Below are positions 54,270 through 62,640 of a stretch of DNA of 64,000 nt, piece after piece; position 1 is the stretch's first letter, and the number at the start of each line of letters is the position of its first letter. This DNA is from Erythrocercus mccallii. Lineage: Eukaryota; Chordata; Aves; Passeriformes; Dicruridae. The stretch lies in the NCBI GenBank assembly GCA_013397435.1, contig VZRG01000187.1, positions 722,496-786,495 on the forward strand, read 5' to 3'. The notes under the pieces are model-generated. The model was given only the letters and a program-made list of their open reading frames with translations. It was not told the origin of the DNA and searched no databases. The translations under genes and the position numbers were made by a program.

Positions 54270-55330
54270 CCCGGGATGCGGGGGAGTGGGGTGGGGCAGA
54301 AGGGTCGGTCTGGGCGGAGGTAGACGGGTGATAAAAAAAGTGGGGATAAATAGGCGAGGGTGCAGAACACTATGCAAATACTTGAGGGGGTTTTTTTGGT
54401 TTGTTGTTTTTGTTTGTTTTTTTTTTGAGGGGTGGAGGGGATGGGAAAAGGCACCGTCAGTGGCGAGGGGAGTGGGTCCCCGAGCCGTCCGCACACGGGT
54501 GGGGGAGGGTGAGGGAGCGCCGGCGCGGGGCAGCGCTGCCCGCCGAGGGGCGCGGGCCCGGGGCTGCCGCTGGCGGGGCGCGGGGACTGCACCTTCCCGG
54601 GAGCAGCGGCTGCTCCAGATGGGGAGAGAGGGGGTGCGGACCCCTCCTCTTTCCGTCAGTCATCGCCTCCCTAACCCCCCGTCCGCTCCCCCCCCACCCG
54701 CCACGGCTGCCTCACCGCTCCCGGCGGCTCCCCGCTTAGAAATGGAGACCGGCAACTCTCACCAGAGCTCAGCCGCATCCCACGGTCCTGAGGAAGGAGT
54801 TTGGGGCGGCAGGGGGAAGCGGGCGCAAGGCGTGGGGAGGGGGGATGTTTGAGAGTGACGGTGAGGCGAGGAGGAGGAGGGAGGAGGAAGGCTGGGAAGA
54901 AGGGGGTGGGGGGAGACGGCTTCTGAAATGGAGCCAGCCCAAAAGGGAGACGATGCTGGAACAGGGGCTGCGTCATTTCGGGGCTGGGAGAGGGCTCAGC
55001 TCCCCTCCGCTTCCCTGTCTGCAGGCAGGGAGGACAGATACCAGCAGGCCAGGGCAGGGTGCGGGGCGCTATAGGGTCGGAACCACCTCCACCCGCCCTT
55101 CTCCGCAAGCCCCCGGGGCCGGGACGGGGAAGGAAAACCCCACGCCAGGAAAAGGAATAAGCCGCCTTCGGTCTGCCTAGCGATGCCAGAAAAGACAGGG
55201 GCAGGGAGAGGAGTACGGGACTCGTCGGCCAAAGGCAGTAGGCAGGACCGGTCACGAACGGGGGCCCGAGGCAGGGCCAACTCCCGCGGGGGTAACAGGG
55301 TCCCGGGACGGCGAGGGTAGGAGGAATGAT
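54270..55330. promoter_or_regulatory. CpG island 1, probable promoter region
   Basis: This is the left-most CpG-rich, GC-rich block, rising abruptly from AT-rich DNA. It contains several GGGGCGG/GGCGCGGG-type GC boxes and many CpGs, typical of a vertebrate housekeeping or developmental promoter. Direction is unresolved. A good minus-strand donor (ATAAG|GTAGGT) sits just left near 54,200, and a good plus-strand donor (CTGG|GTGAGT) just right near 55,383. Open frames of 205 and 221 codons across the island on opposite strands reflect stop-codon scarcity in GC-rich DNA. A Kozak-like ATG at 54,739 (AGAAATGGAG) opens only 38 codons. Confidence 0.65.
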
Positions 55331-56757
55331 CGGCATTTATAACTCCGGGGAGGCTCACAGCCTTTCAAAGAGTTTCAGCTGGGTGAGTGGAAATGCCTTC
55401 TGCCCCTTTCACATATGGAAGCACAGCGACCTTTGAGGTGGGGCCGGGGGGAGGGAAAGCAATTTTTTTTCTGCTGGACAGTGGATCTCTTTGAGCTTAT
55501 TGTCATGTCCTATGGCAGCAATTATAAATAAGCTTTCTTTCTGCAGAGGCTGAGGGTCTGAAGCTAGCGAATGGCCAGCAGCTATTCTGATCTTTGCTGG
55601 CCCATGCCGGCAAGGTGGTGGCCCGGCCCTGTATTGAGAGACCGTGGGCACAGTATGCTGTGTGTCTGAGGCTTAATAATGGGCCTGGGAGCACCTTTCC
55701 TTGTTTCAACTCTGCCCATCCAGTCCAAGACAGTTTCCTTCTGGAGCTCATGCCCTCAAAAGCTTTCTAAATTCAGCTTCAAATACTCACGTTCATATAT
55801 TTTTAATTAAAAAAAAAAAATATTTTCATACCACACCTGTGGTCCCATGTTTAAAAAGCAAAACTGCTCAGTGGGCTGCTCAGATCACAGGTGCCATCAA
55901 GGAGGTCCATGGTGAGTGTCAGTATAAAGCAAGAGAGAATTAAATCCCCAGGCAAGATTACAGGGCTGGTACACAACCATGTACAGCCTTGTCCAAGCCT
56001 TCTACAGCACCTGCCAGAGCAAAAGTGTTGCTTGTAAAGTCCTGAAAATATTGACCACAGTCATTATTGTTACGTGCATAAATATTTTAGCTTCTTTTAT
56101 TACTCTGCGCATGTGTGTGTGCAATATATGTGTGCACGCTCATACAAACATATTTATATCTATGTATATATTCAATAGTGATGGGTCTGTTAAACTGAGC
56201 AGTGATTCTTTCACTGTTGTATAATACACACGTAGTGATGATACCTAAGGTGTTTGGGGGTGGGGATGCATAATATCTTATAAATTTGAAGTTTTTATCA
56301 GGCAGAGCAGATTACTTTAAGCGTTCAATTTCTCAGCGATCCAATTTTATTAGGATTTACTATCATTTGTGCTGCACATCCCTGGGGAAATAATGCTTTG
56401 ATTAATGTAATCCTGGGCTGGGATCCGCCACATGCCCCTCTCCCAAGAGAAGGGCCCTGTTTGACAAACAAAAATAGAGCAGCAACTATTGCAATCTGCA
56501 CTCACCTTTTGTTAGCACATAGACCCACACATACACAGAGACACAAAATATAACCCTCTCCTCCCCCAACCCCAAATACAATAGCAGCATCTCAAAACAA
56601 TGTGCACTTATTCATTTACACACAATGACTCTGATTCAATGTGGGCTGTACAGTCCAGCCCTCAAATGCACAGAGACGGCCCAAAAAGGATTCTGCTCTG
56701 TCCCCCACAGAGAAGCTGAAGCATCTCTGGGAAGCTCAATGCTTCTCTGTGTTTCAG
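55331..56757. other. Noncoding DNA between CpG islands, partly constrained-looking
   Basis: No gene is called. The 55,400-55,620 part and the 56,290-56,420 part (CTTTGATTAATGTAATCC, TTTTATTAGGATTTACT) contain homeodomain-type cores and retained CpGs. A TG/CA-rich microsatellite lies at 56,105-56,170. Confidence 0.5.
56105..56170. repeat. (TG)n/(CA)n/(TA)n degenerate microsatellite
   Basis: GCATGTGTGTGTGCAATATATGTGTGCAC-type alternation (interrupted). Confidence 0.75.
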
Positions 56758-56932
56758 GCCCTCCTTGGGCTCCCAACATTTCTGCCTCTTTGTTTCCCAC
56801 TGCAGTGCTTGCCACAAATCTATTTCAAGTCTTCTCCTTCAGACCCAGAGGCTGGAGAAGCTGTCCCTCCGAGGCTCCCTGGCATCTACCAGGGGGTCAT
56901 GTACCTCTCTAAATGGGCCCTGGTAAGTGAAT
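56758..56932 (+). other. Weak candidate exon, plus strand, product unknown
   Basis: A consensus donor CCCTG|GTAAGT is at 56,932/56,933. Upstream lie three consensus-like acceptors: TCTGTGTTTCAG at 56,757, TTTCCCACTGCAG at about 56,807, and TCTCCTTCAG at about 56,842. The sequence between is open in one frame that continues from further upstream for 126 codons. The peptide near the donor reads L-P-G-I-Y-Q-G-V-M-Y-L-S-K-W-A-L, which I do not recognise. It could be a coding exon, a lncRNA exon or chance. Confidence 0.2.
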
Positions 56933-58059
56933 CACAGCCAGGCACTCTGTTTAGCTCACAGGGAGAGTGGGGGGACCCAGAAAAAAAGTCAAACAGAAAG
57001 ACTTGTCACATACATTTTTAAAGGAAAAAAAAAATAAGTATTCCTCTGCCTTTGGGGGTTGCTGGGGTTTGAGCAGCTTTGTTCCAGCCACCACCCCCCG
57101 CCCCCCTCCCACTCCTTCTGTTTGTGTCAAAGGCTGGCAGGAACAATAGCGTTTAAACAGAAGTAAACATGCCCAGATCAGAGCCCAACCCCAGAGAAAG
57201 GGAAAGCTTTCTTTACATCCCTAGTTGAACTGGCCGGTGTTTTCCCCTTTTCTCCTTCTCCTCTCATGCTCACAAAACGACGTCTATTCCCGGCAGCCCA
57301 AATAGCAGTTTAATGTTGAATTTCTCCCTGTTACCCCGCCGGAATAGAGTGAGTCCCACTGTGCCTGAGGAGAACATATAGTCTCACCAAAAGGGCTCTG
57401 GCCTCACTTGGGCCACTCTTTCTCAAGTCTAGAGTAATAAATCCAGGAGAAGGAGGAGAGGGATCTCCAGGCTGGAGATGAGGAGGGATGCGGTTTGCGC
57501 CGGGGTTTTCAATAAGCTGGTGCTCTCTCCTTCGTGTTTACCCACTGACCCCCTAAACGGTGACTCAGCAATTACAGAGCACTGGGTGTCTATATGTGTA
57601 AGGGTGTGAAGGGGAGAGGGGAGATGTCCTCCCCCTTTTCTCTTTTCTTTCCTGATGAAAAACGTTGCAATTACATTTCTTCATGCTGATCAGAGAGTTC
57701 AAATAATAAGCCTTTAAAAGCGTTATCAGGCTCTTGTTAAAGAGGGAAGAGGGAAGTGAAGGGGCGAACAAATCCAGATGCATAAGCTTGTATGAATGTA
57801 TACCTATATATGCACACACCTATATAGATACATATTTAAATGACAGACTGCTACAAGAAGAGATGGGCTGTTGTTCAGCCTGAGTGCCTTCACCCCGGCA
57901 GATGAGGGAAGAGCCTCATTTTAAAACACCAACCCAACTACAGAAGAAAGATCAAGACGTGCAAATCACTCCAGGGAAAAGTTATTTAGACGCAATCTCT
58001 AGATTTTCCCAGTGCAAACCGACTCTCCTACCGGGTTTGATGCAGTTTTCCTGTTCCCC
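56933..58059. other. Noncoding DNA between CpG islands
   Basis: No gene is supported. An open frame starting at an ATG after a CCCCGGCAG acceptor-like site near 57,900 runs 169 codons (57,884-58,393), but its second half is simply the stop-poor CpG island, and no donor is evident. The 57,200-57,480 interval (ACGACGTCTATTCCCGGC, TTACCCCGCCGGAATAG) is CpG-retaining single-copy DNA. Confidence 0.5.
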
Positions 58060-58330
58060 TTCACCCTTCCACCCCGGGGGGAGTCCATCCCTATTTCGCG
58101 TTTTCCTTCTCAGAAGTGGCTCCCACCGCCCCGCCCGGGAGGGCATTTGCCGGGACCTCCGCGTGGCCACGGCCCGTTCCACACCCAGGGAAAGGCCGGC
58201 GGGGTGGGGGTCGCCCCCAGGGACGCGGGGTGGCTGCGGGCTTTCGGGTTCCAGCCTCCGCCCCCCACACTGCTATCCCTCTAACTCCTGGCAGGCGGCA
58301 AGAAATTGTTTCAGAAGTAGGGTGGCGGGG
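58060..58330. promoter_or_regulatory. CpG island 2, short
   Basis: A 270-bp CpG-dense block (CGCGTTTTCC, GCCCCGCCCGGGAGG, GGACGCGGGG). It could be an alternative promoter or a regulatory element of the locus; transcription direction is not determined. Confidence 0.5.
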
Positions 58331-58369
58331 CTGAATTTAGAGAGGGGAGGAGGGAATAAATGCAAGGAG

Positions 58370-58645
58370 ATGATGAATAACGTTAACTTTTGACTGTAGG
58401 AGTCATGATGGAGTTGAGCGAAGCTGCGGGGAAATATGTCATTTAATCCCAGGGCTACTGAAGTCCCTTTTATCAAACGCCGTGATGCTGGAATTATACT
58501 GCTGTAAAAGTGACTCAGTACTTAAAAGTATTCAACATCAGGCAAATACATAGATTGGAGGAATGAGTGTAAAATGAAGGCACGTACAAACTAATCACGC
58601 GACCGTGAAAACCCCAAGCGGATTAGATAAATATAAATAGATGTG
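58370..58645. other. Possible conserved noncoding element
   Basis: About 275 bp of low-repeat sequence with evenly spread CpGs in AT-rich context (GAGCGAAGCTGCGGGG, CAAACGCCGTGATGC, AATCACGCGACCGTG) and TAAT and TGACTCAG (AP-1-like) motifs. CpG survival outside an island suggests constraint or lack of germline methylation. It ends directly at the A53 tract. Confidence 0.4.

Positions 58646-58648
<3 letters not shown>

Positions 58649-58701
<53 letters not shown>
58649..58701. repeat. Poly-A tract, 53 A
   Basis: An uninterrupted A53 homopolymer, by far the longest in the window. It is preceded by ATAAATAGATGTGCAT and followed by CTCTAGCTGC. No retrocopy is recognised upstream and no target-site duplication is visible. 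It gives a run of lysine codons in the overlapping open frame, which is not a gene. Confidence 0.95.
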
Positions 58702-58705
<4 letters not shown>

Positions 58706-58980
58706 AGCTGCTGTATTCACACAAGGAGAACAGACAGCGTGTGCATGTTTGTGTGCAATGCCAAAAAGAGCAGCCTTAAGGTTGACCTACTGCAATCTGC
58801 ACTGAGCTCCTCAGACAATAGACAAGTTCAAATGTCAAAAAATCTAATAATAATAACCAGAGCTGCCAAACTGCACGAACTGTTTTCTGATGTATCACAA
58901 TTATTCACCCTCTTATCCACTAAAAGACTTCCAGTCCTTATGCGTGTAAAAGAAAATCTATGTAATGCATATGGATCTTT

Positions 58981-58999
58981 TTTTGTTTGTTTGTTTATC
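58981..58999. repeat. (TTTG)n run
   Basis: TTTTTGTTTGTTTGTTTAT, a short tetranucleotide run. Confidence 0.85.
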
Positions 59000-59019
59000 A
59001 CATGTGAAACGCCATTGAG

Positions 59020-59574
59020 ATGGCAAGCACGCAAATCGGAATGATATCATGTCTAATAAAAGCAGAGCTAAGGTTTTCACAGTCTTGTTTAAAAGACTCC
59101 AACTTGTAAATCCCCTTTAATGTCGCTACATGCACAATTATTCTTATTAATAAAAATCTACATGTTCAAGGGTCTTGATTGAAACTATGTATCCCTCTGA
59201 TTTTGACATCGGTGGGACCATTAGGTTTCCATCATATGTAATGTGTCTACGTAGAGCTCAAGTCAACAGATAGATTGTTCCATTCACTTGGTAACTCTCA
59301 TTACAGTCCGTGTGAGGTGAACCCTGAGCAAGACACGTTGGGTAATATCAAAATTATGCAGCTGGGAAATAAAGGAATCTTGCTTTGCATGTGCAGTTCT
59401 GTATTATTGTTCTAATTTATTACAGAACCCGAAATGCTTTGTTATGCTCAAAACAATAAATAAAGTGAAGCTTTCAGAATAAAAGGTATGGATAAATTAT
59501 CTGCCTGCCTATTGTGTTTATCGTTATTATCGTCAGCCTTTAAAAGTAATTGTGTATTTTCCTATTTTTTCCAG
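59020..59574. other. Possible conserved noncoding element
   Basis: Long single-copy AT-rich sequence free of repeats, with scattered CpGs and motifs such as CTTATTAATAAAAATC, GACATCGGTGGG and TGTCTACGTAG. It resembles the constrained DNA around developmental genes and leads into the candidate exon at 59,575. The call is inference from composition. Confidence 0.35.
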
Positions 59575-59641
59575 ATTGGTTAGTGTGATATCCCTAGTGC
59601 AGCTTTTAACGTGGTCATAAGAACTATGAACTACAGAATGG
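59575..59641 (+). other. Candidate start-codon exon, plus strand, product unknown
   Basis: A strong acceptor (pyrimidine-rich TATTTTCCTATTTTTTCCAG) is followed by 67 bp and then a donor ATGG|GTAAGC. Inside is an ATG at 59,626, preceded in frame by a TAG at the third codon of the segment. That arrangement is expected for an exon carrying the end of a 5' UTR and the first codons. The encoded start would be M-N-Y-R-M-G and the exon would end in phase 1. I recognise no protein beginning this way, and a 67-bp match to splice signals can arise by chance. Confidence 0.25.
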
Positions 59642-60645
59642 GTAAGCTTGGAAAACCCAGAGCAGATCGCATTAGCCAAGAACGCTACATATCTGGAAGC
59701 CAGTCAACTTCACGTTTGCAGCTGACTGCTGTATTATGCAAGAATGTGTTTTACATATAGCAGACTGTATACGGAATATGTCTTTATGTTTAACATTTTA
59801 ATTTGTAAATGCTAATTAGGCACTTGGTCTCCACGGTTATATTAGTACATACCTAATCATTTCCCACTATAAGTAAATGAATACTAAATACGGTAAACAC
59901 TTTCTTTTCACTCTTTCCACGACAGTATCTTTTCCACATCCATTATCCAAAGGCGTCCATTCGGACAAAACAGGCATTTATTTTAAAGTGGGGCAGAAAA
60001 AAATGCACTCCGTAGCACTTTTACAATTGGGGTGCCATGGCAGCGTGGAACCGGCAATCCTGACTGGACCGGACTCTTCCAAAGGCAGCCAGGAAAGTTT
60101 CGTTTTGCCCATTTAACTTGTTGCTCGTTTTAGCGTTAGTTCGTCTCTTCGCTTGCAGTACCTAGACTCCTGCTGCTGCTAACTGGTGCAGGCATACAGT
60201 AGAGGAGCTGCGTTTCTAAATTCTGTTTCGTTTAAGATACAACGCAGGTTACGCTTGGAGGATTGGGGGAAGGGGGGCAGAGGAAAGCTGGGGGAAATCC
60301 ACTCGATCCCGACCCCGGGATGATGAACTTTGCTGGAGTCTTTCAACTCCAAAAACCGCCCGCTTCACAGGCAAGGGAAATGTTCACTAAATTGCAAATC
60401 TCAAGCAAGCGACCACGTTTCTGAGGAGAATTGCGCTCTGGAAATGCGTTTTACTAGTCTGGAATATTGCTAGTGCTCATTGCGCCAAACGTGGTAGGTG
60501 GAAAGTTTTGTTAATGTAAATATCTCAACCATTTTAAATCATGGTCAATACACACAGAGACTTGACTCCGTTTTCCAAATGAAGACCCACGGACACTTTA
60601 AATGAAAAGAGTAATTTCTTGTAGGTCGTTTTCTGTCTTTGATTA

Positions 60646-60650
<5 letters not shown>
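59642..60650. other. Noncoding DNA, partly constrained-looking
   Basis: No gene is supported. The sequence is single-copy with frequent isolated CpGs. An acceptor-like TTCGCTTGCAG near 60,160 is followed by open sequence but no donor I would defend. Confidence 0.5.
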
Positions 60651-60684
<34 letters not shown>

Positions 60685-60686
60685 TT
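60651..60686. repeat. (CT)n microsatellite followed by poly-T
   Basis: (CT)12-13 directly followed by T11. The long uninterrupted repeat is probably polymorphic. Confidence 0.95.
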
Positions 60687-60839
60687 CTACGTATGTCTTA
60701 GGCTTTTAGGCGGGAAGTTAATCTTGCCAGGTTCTATCATATTTATGGGCTGTGTGATTTTCAGGGTTCCAATTGGTCTTTCCTTTATGGAGGCAAGAAA
60801 TAAAACTTTCCTTGTAAGACGGAAACTTCTGGGGCTCCA

Positions 60840-61382
60840 CCACGGGGGAACAAAGTGGCTTCAAGCTCCCGCCCCCGTGGCCACCGCTGTCCACCCGTCC
60901 CGGGGGTGCAGGTGCGTTGCAGGATGCTTCAGCCACGCGGCTCCGTCCGTACCCAGTGTCCTGCCAGCGGACGGGGGCGGGGGGGTGAGAAGCAGCCGTG
61001 TTTGGGCAGGAATTCCACCCCCAAAAAAACACCCAACCCACCCCTCCACACATTAAAAAAACCCTCGAAAAATAAAAGCCACCAGCTAAATTTCTCAGTT
61101 CTGTCCCCTCTTGCAATCGCCTAGGGAGAGAAGTAGAGAAGAGGACTAAGGGGCTGAGAGCAGGCGTGCTTGGAAAGGGAGAGACCCGAGCTGTGTCGAG
61201 CTAAGCCGTGGCCGCTGTCGATGCTGTGTTTAGTTGAGGTTAGTTGAGGTTAGTCTGCGAGTGTCCCGGACGGCGAAAACTTGTGCCGGGTGCGGGCAGG
61301 GCGGGAGGCGGGGGGAGTCCGGCGCTACCTCTGTCGCTGGCTCCCGCACAGAGATAAGTCAGGAAGGGACTGGGGGGAGGAG
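60840..61382. promoter_or_regulatory. CpG island 3, interrupted by assembly gap
   Basis: CpG-rich sequence (CCCCGTGGCCACC, CGGACGGGGGCGGGGG, GCCGCTGTCGATGC, GGCGGGAGGCGGGG) that runs into the four-N gap. An acceptor-like TGGCTCCCGCACAG lies at about 61,352. Because the gap adjoins a block of different character, how this island really continues is unknown. Confidence 0.55.
61231..61254. repeat. 10-bp tandem repeat, 2.4 copies
   Basis: TAGTTGAGGT twice, identical, followed by TAGT. Confidence 0.9.
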
Positions 61383-61386
61383 NNNN
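61383..61386. other. Assembly gap, NNNN
   Basis: Four undetermined bases. This is the only gap in the window, and it sits exactly at the left edge of the very GC-rich block. Such a short N run usually marks a contig join of unknown or forced size rather than four unread bases. Confidence 0.98.
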
Positions 61387-61421
61387 GGGGTCTCAGGGCT
61401 GAGCCCCTCTCGTCCCCGCAG

Positions 61422-61567
61422 CCGCCTTTGACCGCCGGTACCGCTCGGCGCTGGGGAAGCTCGGCGGGGCCCTGGGCCGGGACGAGCTGCGGCGGCGGCG
61501 GGCGCAGCCCCCCAGCGCCAAAGCCTCCGACTGCCGCCGCACCTTCGGGGCCCCCCCCGAGTGCTGA
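61422..61567 (+). CDS. PPP1R15A: Terminal coding exon, probably PPP1R15A (GADD34) C-terminus
   Basis: An acceptor (CTCTCGTCCCCGCAG, AG at 61,420-61,421) is followed by two bases that complete a split codon, 47 codons and TGA at 61,565. A 3' UTR and AATAAA follow, so this is a last exon whose upstream exons are missing at the N gap. The peptide starts A-F-D-R-R-Y-R-S-A-L-G-K-L-G and is then Arg-rich. The spacing F-x-R-R-x3-A-x2-K-L-G-x2-L aligns without gaps to my recollection of the C-terminal helix of PPP1R15A. In that protein the Phe and second Arg contact G-actin, and the complex with PP1 dephosphorylates eIF2-alpha during stress recovery. The tail after the motif is shorter than in mammals. 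The reading frame and exon are well supported; the name is a motif-level inference and could be wrong. Confidence 0.5.
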
Positions 61568-61676
61568 GCGGGGAACGGGACCCCCAGGACCCCCCAAATG
61601 CTCCAGGGTGGGGAGAAGGGACCCCCGGCAACCCCCAGGCTCACAACGGGTTTTATATGTCAGTGTTAATATATTT

Positions 61677-61689
61677 TTATTTATTTATT
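61677..61689 (+). promoter_or_regulatory. AU-rich element, two overlapping UUAUUUAUU nonamers
   Basis: TTATTTATT at 61,677-61,685 and again at 61,681-61,689. This nonamer is the core destabilising element of class II AU-rich mRNAs, bound by ZFP36-family and HuR-type proteins. Set in an otherwise GC-rich 3' UTR, it predicts a short-lived, stress- or signal-induced mRNA. Confidence 0.65.
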
Positions 61690-61965
61690 CACCTCCTCCT
61701 CCGCCCCAGAGTGAGAGCGCGGGCAGGGGCCGCTCTGGGTGTTTCCCCCTCCTCATTTCTGCCCCCGCTCTCACCCCGGGGCAGTCGGGTTTGTTTTTTT
61801 CCCCCTCAGGTGGTGCCAGGGCAGCTGGGGGGGCTCTGGGTTTGTCCCCCCCCATCTCCAGCCCGTCCGCGCCCCCCGGGGGGGTTCGGTGGCCATTGGG
61901 GGGGGCTCGGGGCCGCCCCCTCCCCTTGCACTGTGCAATAGCAGCCCCCGCCCCAGGGGCCTGTA

Positions 61966-61971
61966 AATAAA
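61966..61971 (+). terminator. Polyadenylation signal AATAAA
   Basis: A canonical AATAAA in GTAAATAAAAGC about 400 bases after the stop codon, with a T-rich TATTTTCC downstream element beginning about 20 bases later. It fits the end of the plus-strand transcript. Confidence 0.75.
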
Positions 61972-61994
61972 AGCTGCTGCGGTATTTTCCTCGC

Positions 61995-62470
61995 TGCCTC
62001 CAGGGCGGTTTTTCTTGGGAGGGGTCTGGGGGTGCGGAGCCCCCCGGGGGCGGCGATGGGGGGGAGGTGAGGCCGCGTCCGCCATCTCCGACCCTGGCAC
62101 GGCCCCGGCGCTGCCCTCAGGCCGCCATCTTGGATCCTGGCACGGGCCATGAGGCCCCGCGGGCGCCGGGCTCTGCGCGCTGCCGCCCCGCCGGGCCTGG
62201 GGGCGTGGGAGGACTCTGCCCGGTGCCCCGGGAACCGGGGCCACCCCCAGAGCCAGGCGCGGCCTCGCACCGGCGCCACGTGGGGCGGAACCGGGCCGGT
62301 ACTGGGCCCGGGGCCGCTACGGCGGCCGCGAGGGGCCAAAACTCTCTCGGGCCGGGGGAGAAGTCGCGCGCCGCCACCGCGCGCCGCCCGCGGTACCCGG
62401 ATGTTCGGACTCGGGGACCCATTAAAGGCGCCCCGCGGGGAAGCTCGGCGCGTTTCCGTTGGTGCAGCGG
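61995..62470. other. Very GC-rich spacer between two genes
   Basis: CpG-dense spacer from the polyadenylation site of one transcript to the promoter of the next. It contains a CACGTG E-box at 62,277-62,282 and a 43-bp duplication with YY1-like cores. Long open frames on both strands here are stop-poverty artefacts. Confidence 0.55.
62079..62145. repeat. 43-bp-period duplication with YY1-like cores
   Basis: The two units CCGCCATCT(CC/TG)GA(C/T)CCTGGCACGG begin at 62,079 and 62,122. CCGCCAT is the core recognised by YY1, and the second copy, CCGCCATCTT, is the better match. A third CCGCCATT lies at 62,530, next to a CCAAT box. Confidence 0.7.
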
Positions 62471-62640
62471 GACGTCAATCATCGCCGGGACAGCCAATAA
62501 AAGTCGTGCGGCGGGCTAACAGCGGATTGCCGCCATTCGATTGGTAGGTCCGTGTGCCTGTCTGGACGCCGCACCAATGGGCGTCGCGGCTGGGGTCGGG
62601 AGGCGGGGCGGGCGCGGCGGCGGCGGCGGCCAATCAGCGG
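62471..62640 (+). promoter_or_regulatory. TATA-less CpG promoter with four CCAAT boxes
   Basis: CCAAT boxes occur at 62,494 (CAGCCAATAA), 62,540 (reverse, GATTGGT), 62,574 (ACCAATGG) and 62,630 (GCCAATCAGC), 34-56 bp apart. There is a CRE-like GACGTCAAT at 62,471, a YY1-like CCGCCATT at 62,530, and a GGCGGGGCGGG Sp1 site at 62,602. Multiple NF-Y sites with a GC box and no TATA box are typical of strong housekeeping or stress-responsive promoters. The downstream donor indicates plus-strand transcription; bidirectional activity is possible. Confidence 0.7.

Larger units (their letters stand above)
61568..61990 (+). other. 3' UTR of the terminal exon
   Basis: The 3' UTR extends from the TGA to the cleavage region 15-25 bases beyond AATAAA at 61,966. 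It is GC-rich apart from one AU-rich island at about 61,665-61,690. At roughly 420 bases it is short, as expected of a compact microchromosome-type gene. Confidence 0.6.

Noticed and set aside
54235..55336. Open frames of 205 codons (plus) and 221 codons (minus) over CpG island 1
   Set aside because: They overlap each other on opposite strands and consist of Pro, Arg, Gly and Ala runs, as expected when stop codons are rare in GC-rich DNA.
57884..58393. 169-codon open frame after an acceptor-like CCCCGGCAG
   Set aside because: The first part is plausible, but the second half lies in a CpG island where stops are rare. No donor is evident and the protein is not recognised.
58643..59044. 133-codon open frame starting with a lysine run
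   Set aside because: The lysines are the A53 homopolymer, and the remainder is noncoding-looking AT-rich DNA.
61281..61970. 229-codon plus-strand open frame spanning the gap
   Set aside because: It runs through the NNNN gap and past the true stop codon, splice acceptor and 3' UTR of the better-supported 47-codon exon frame.
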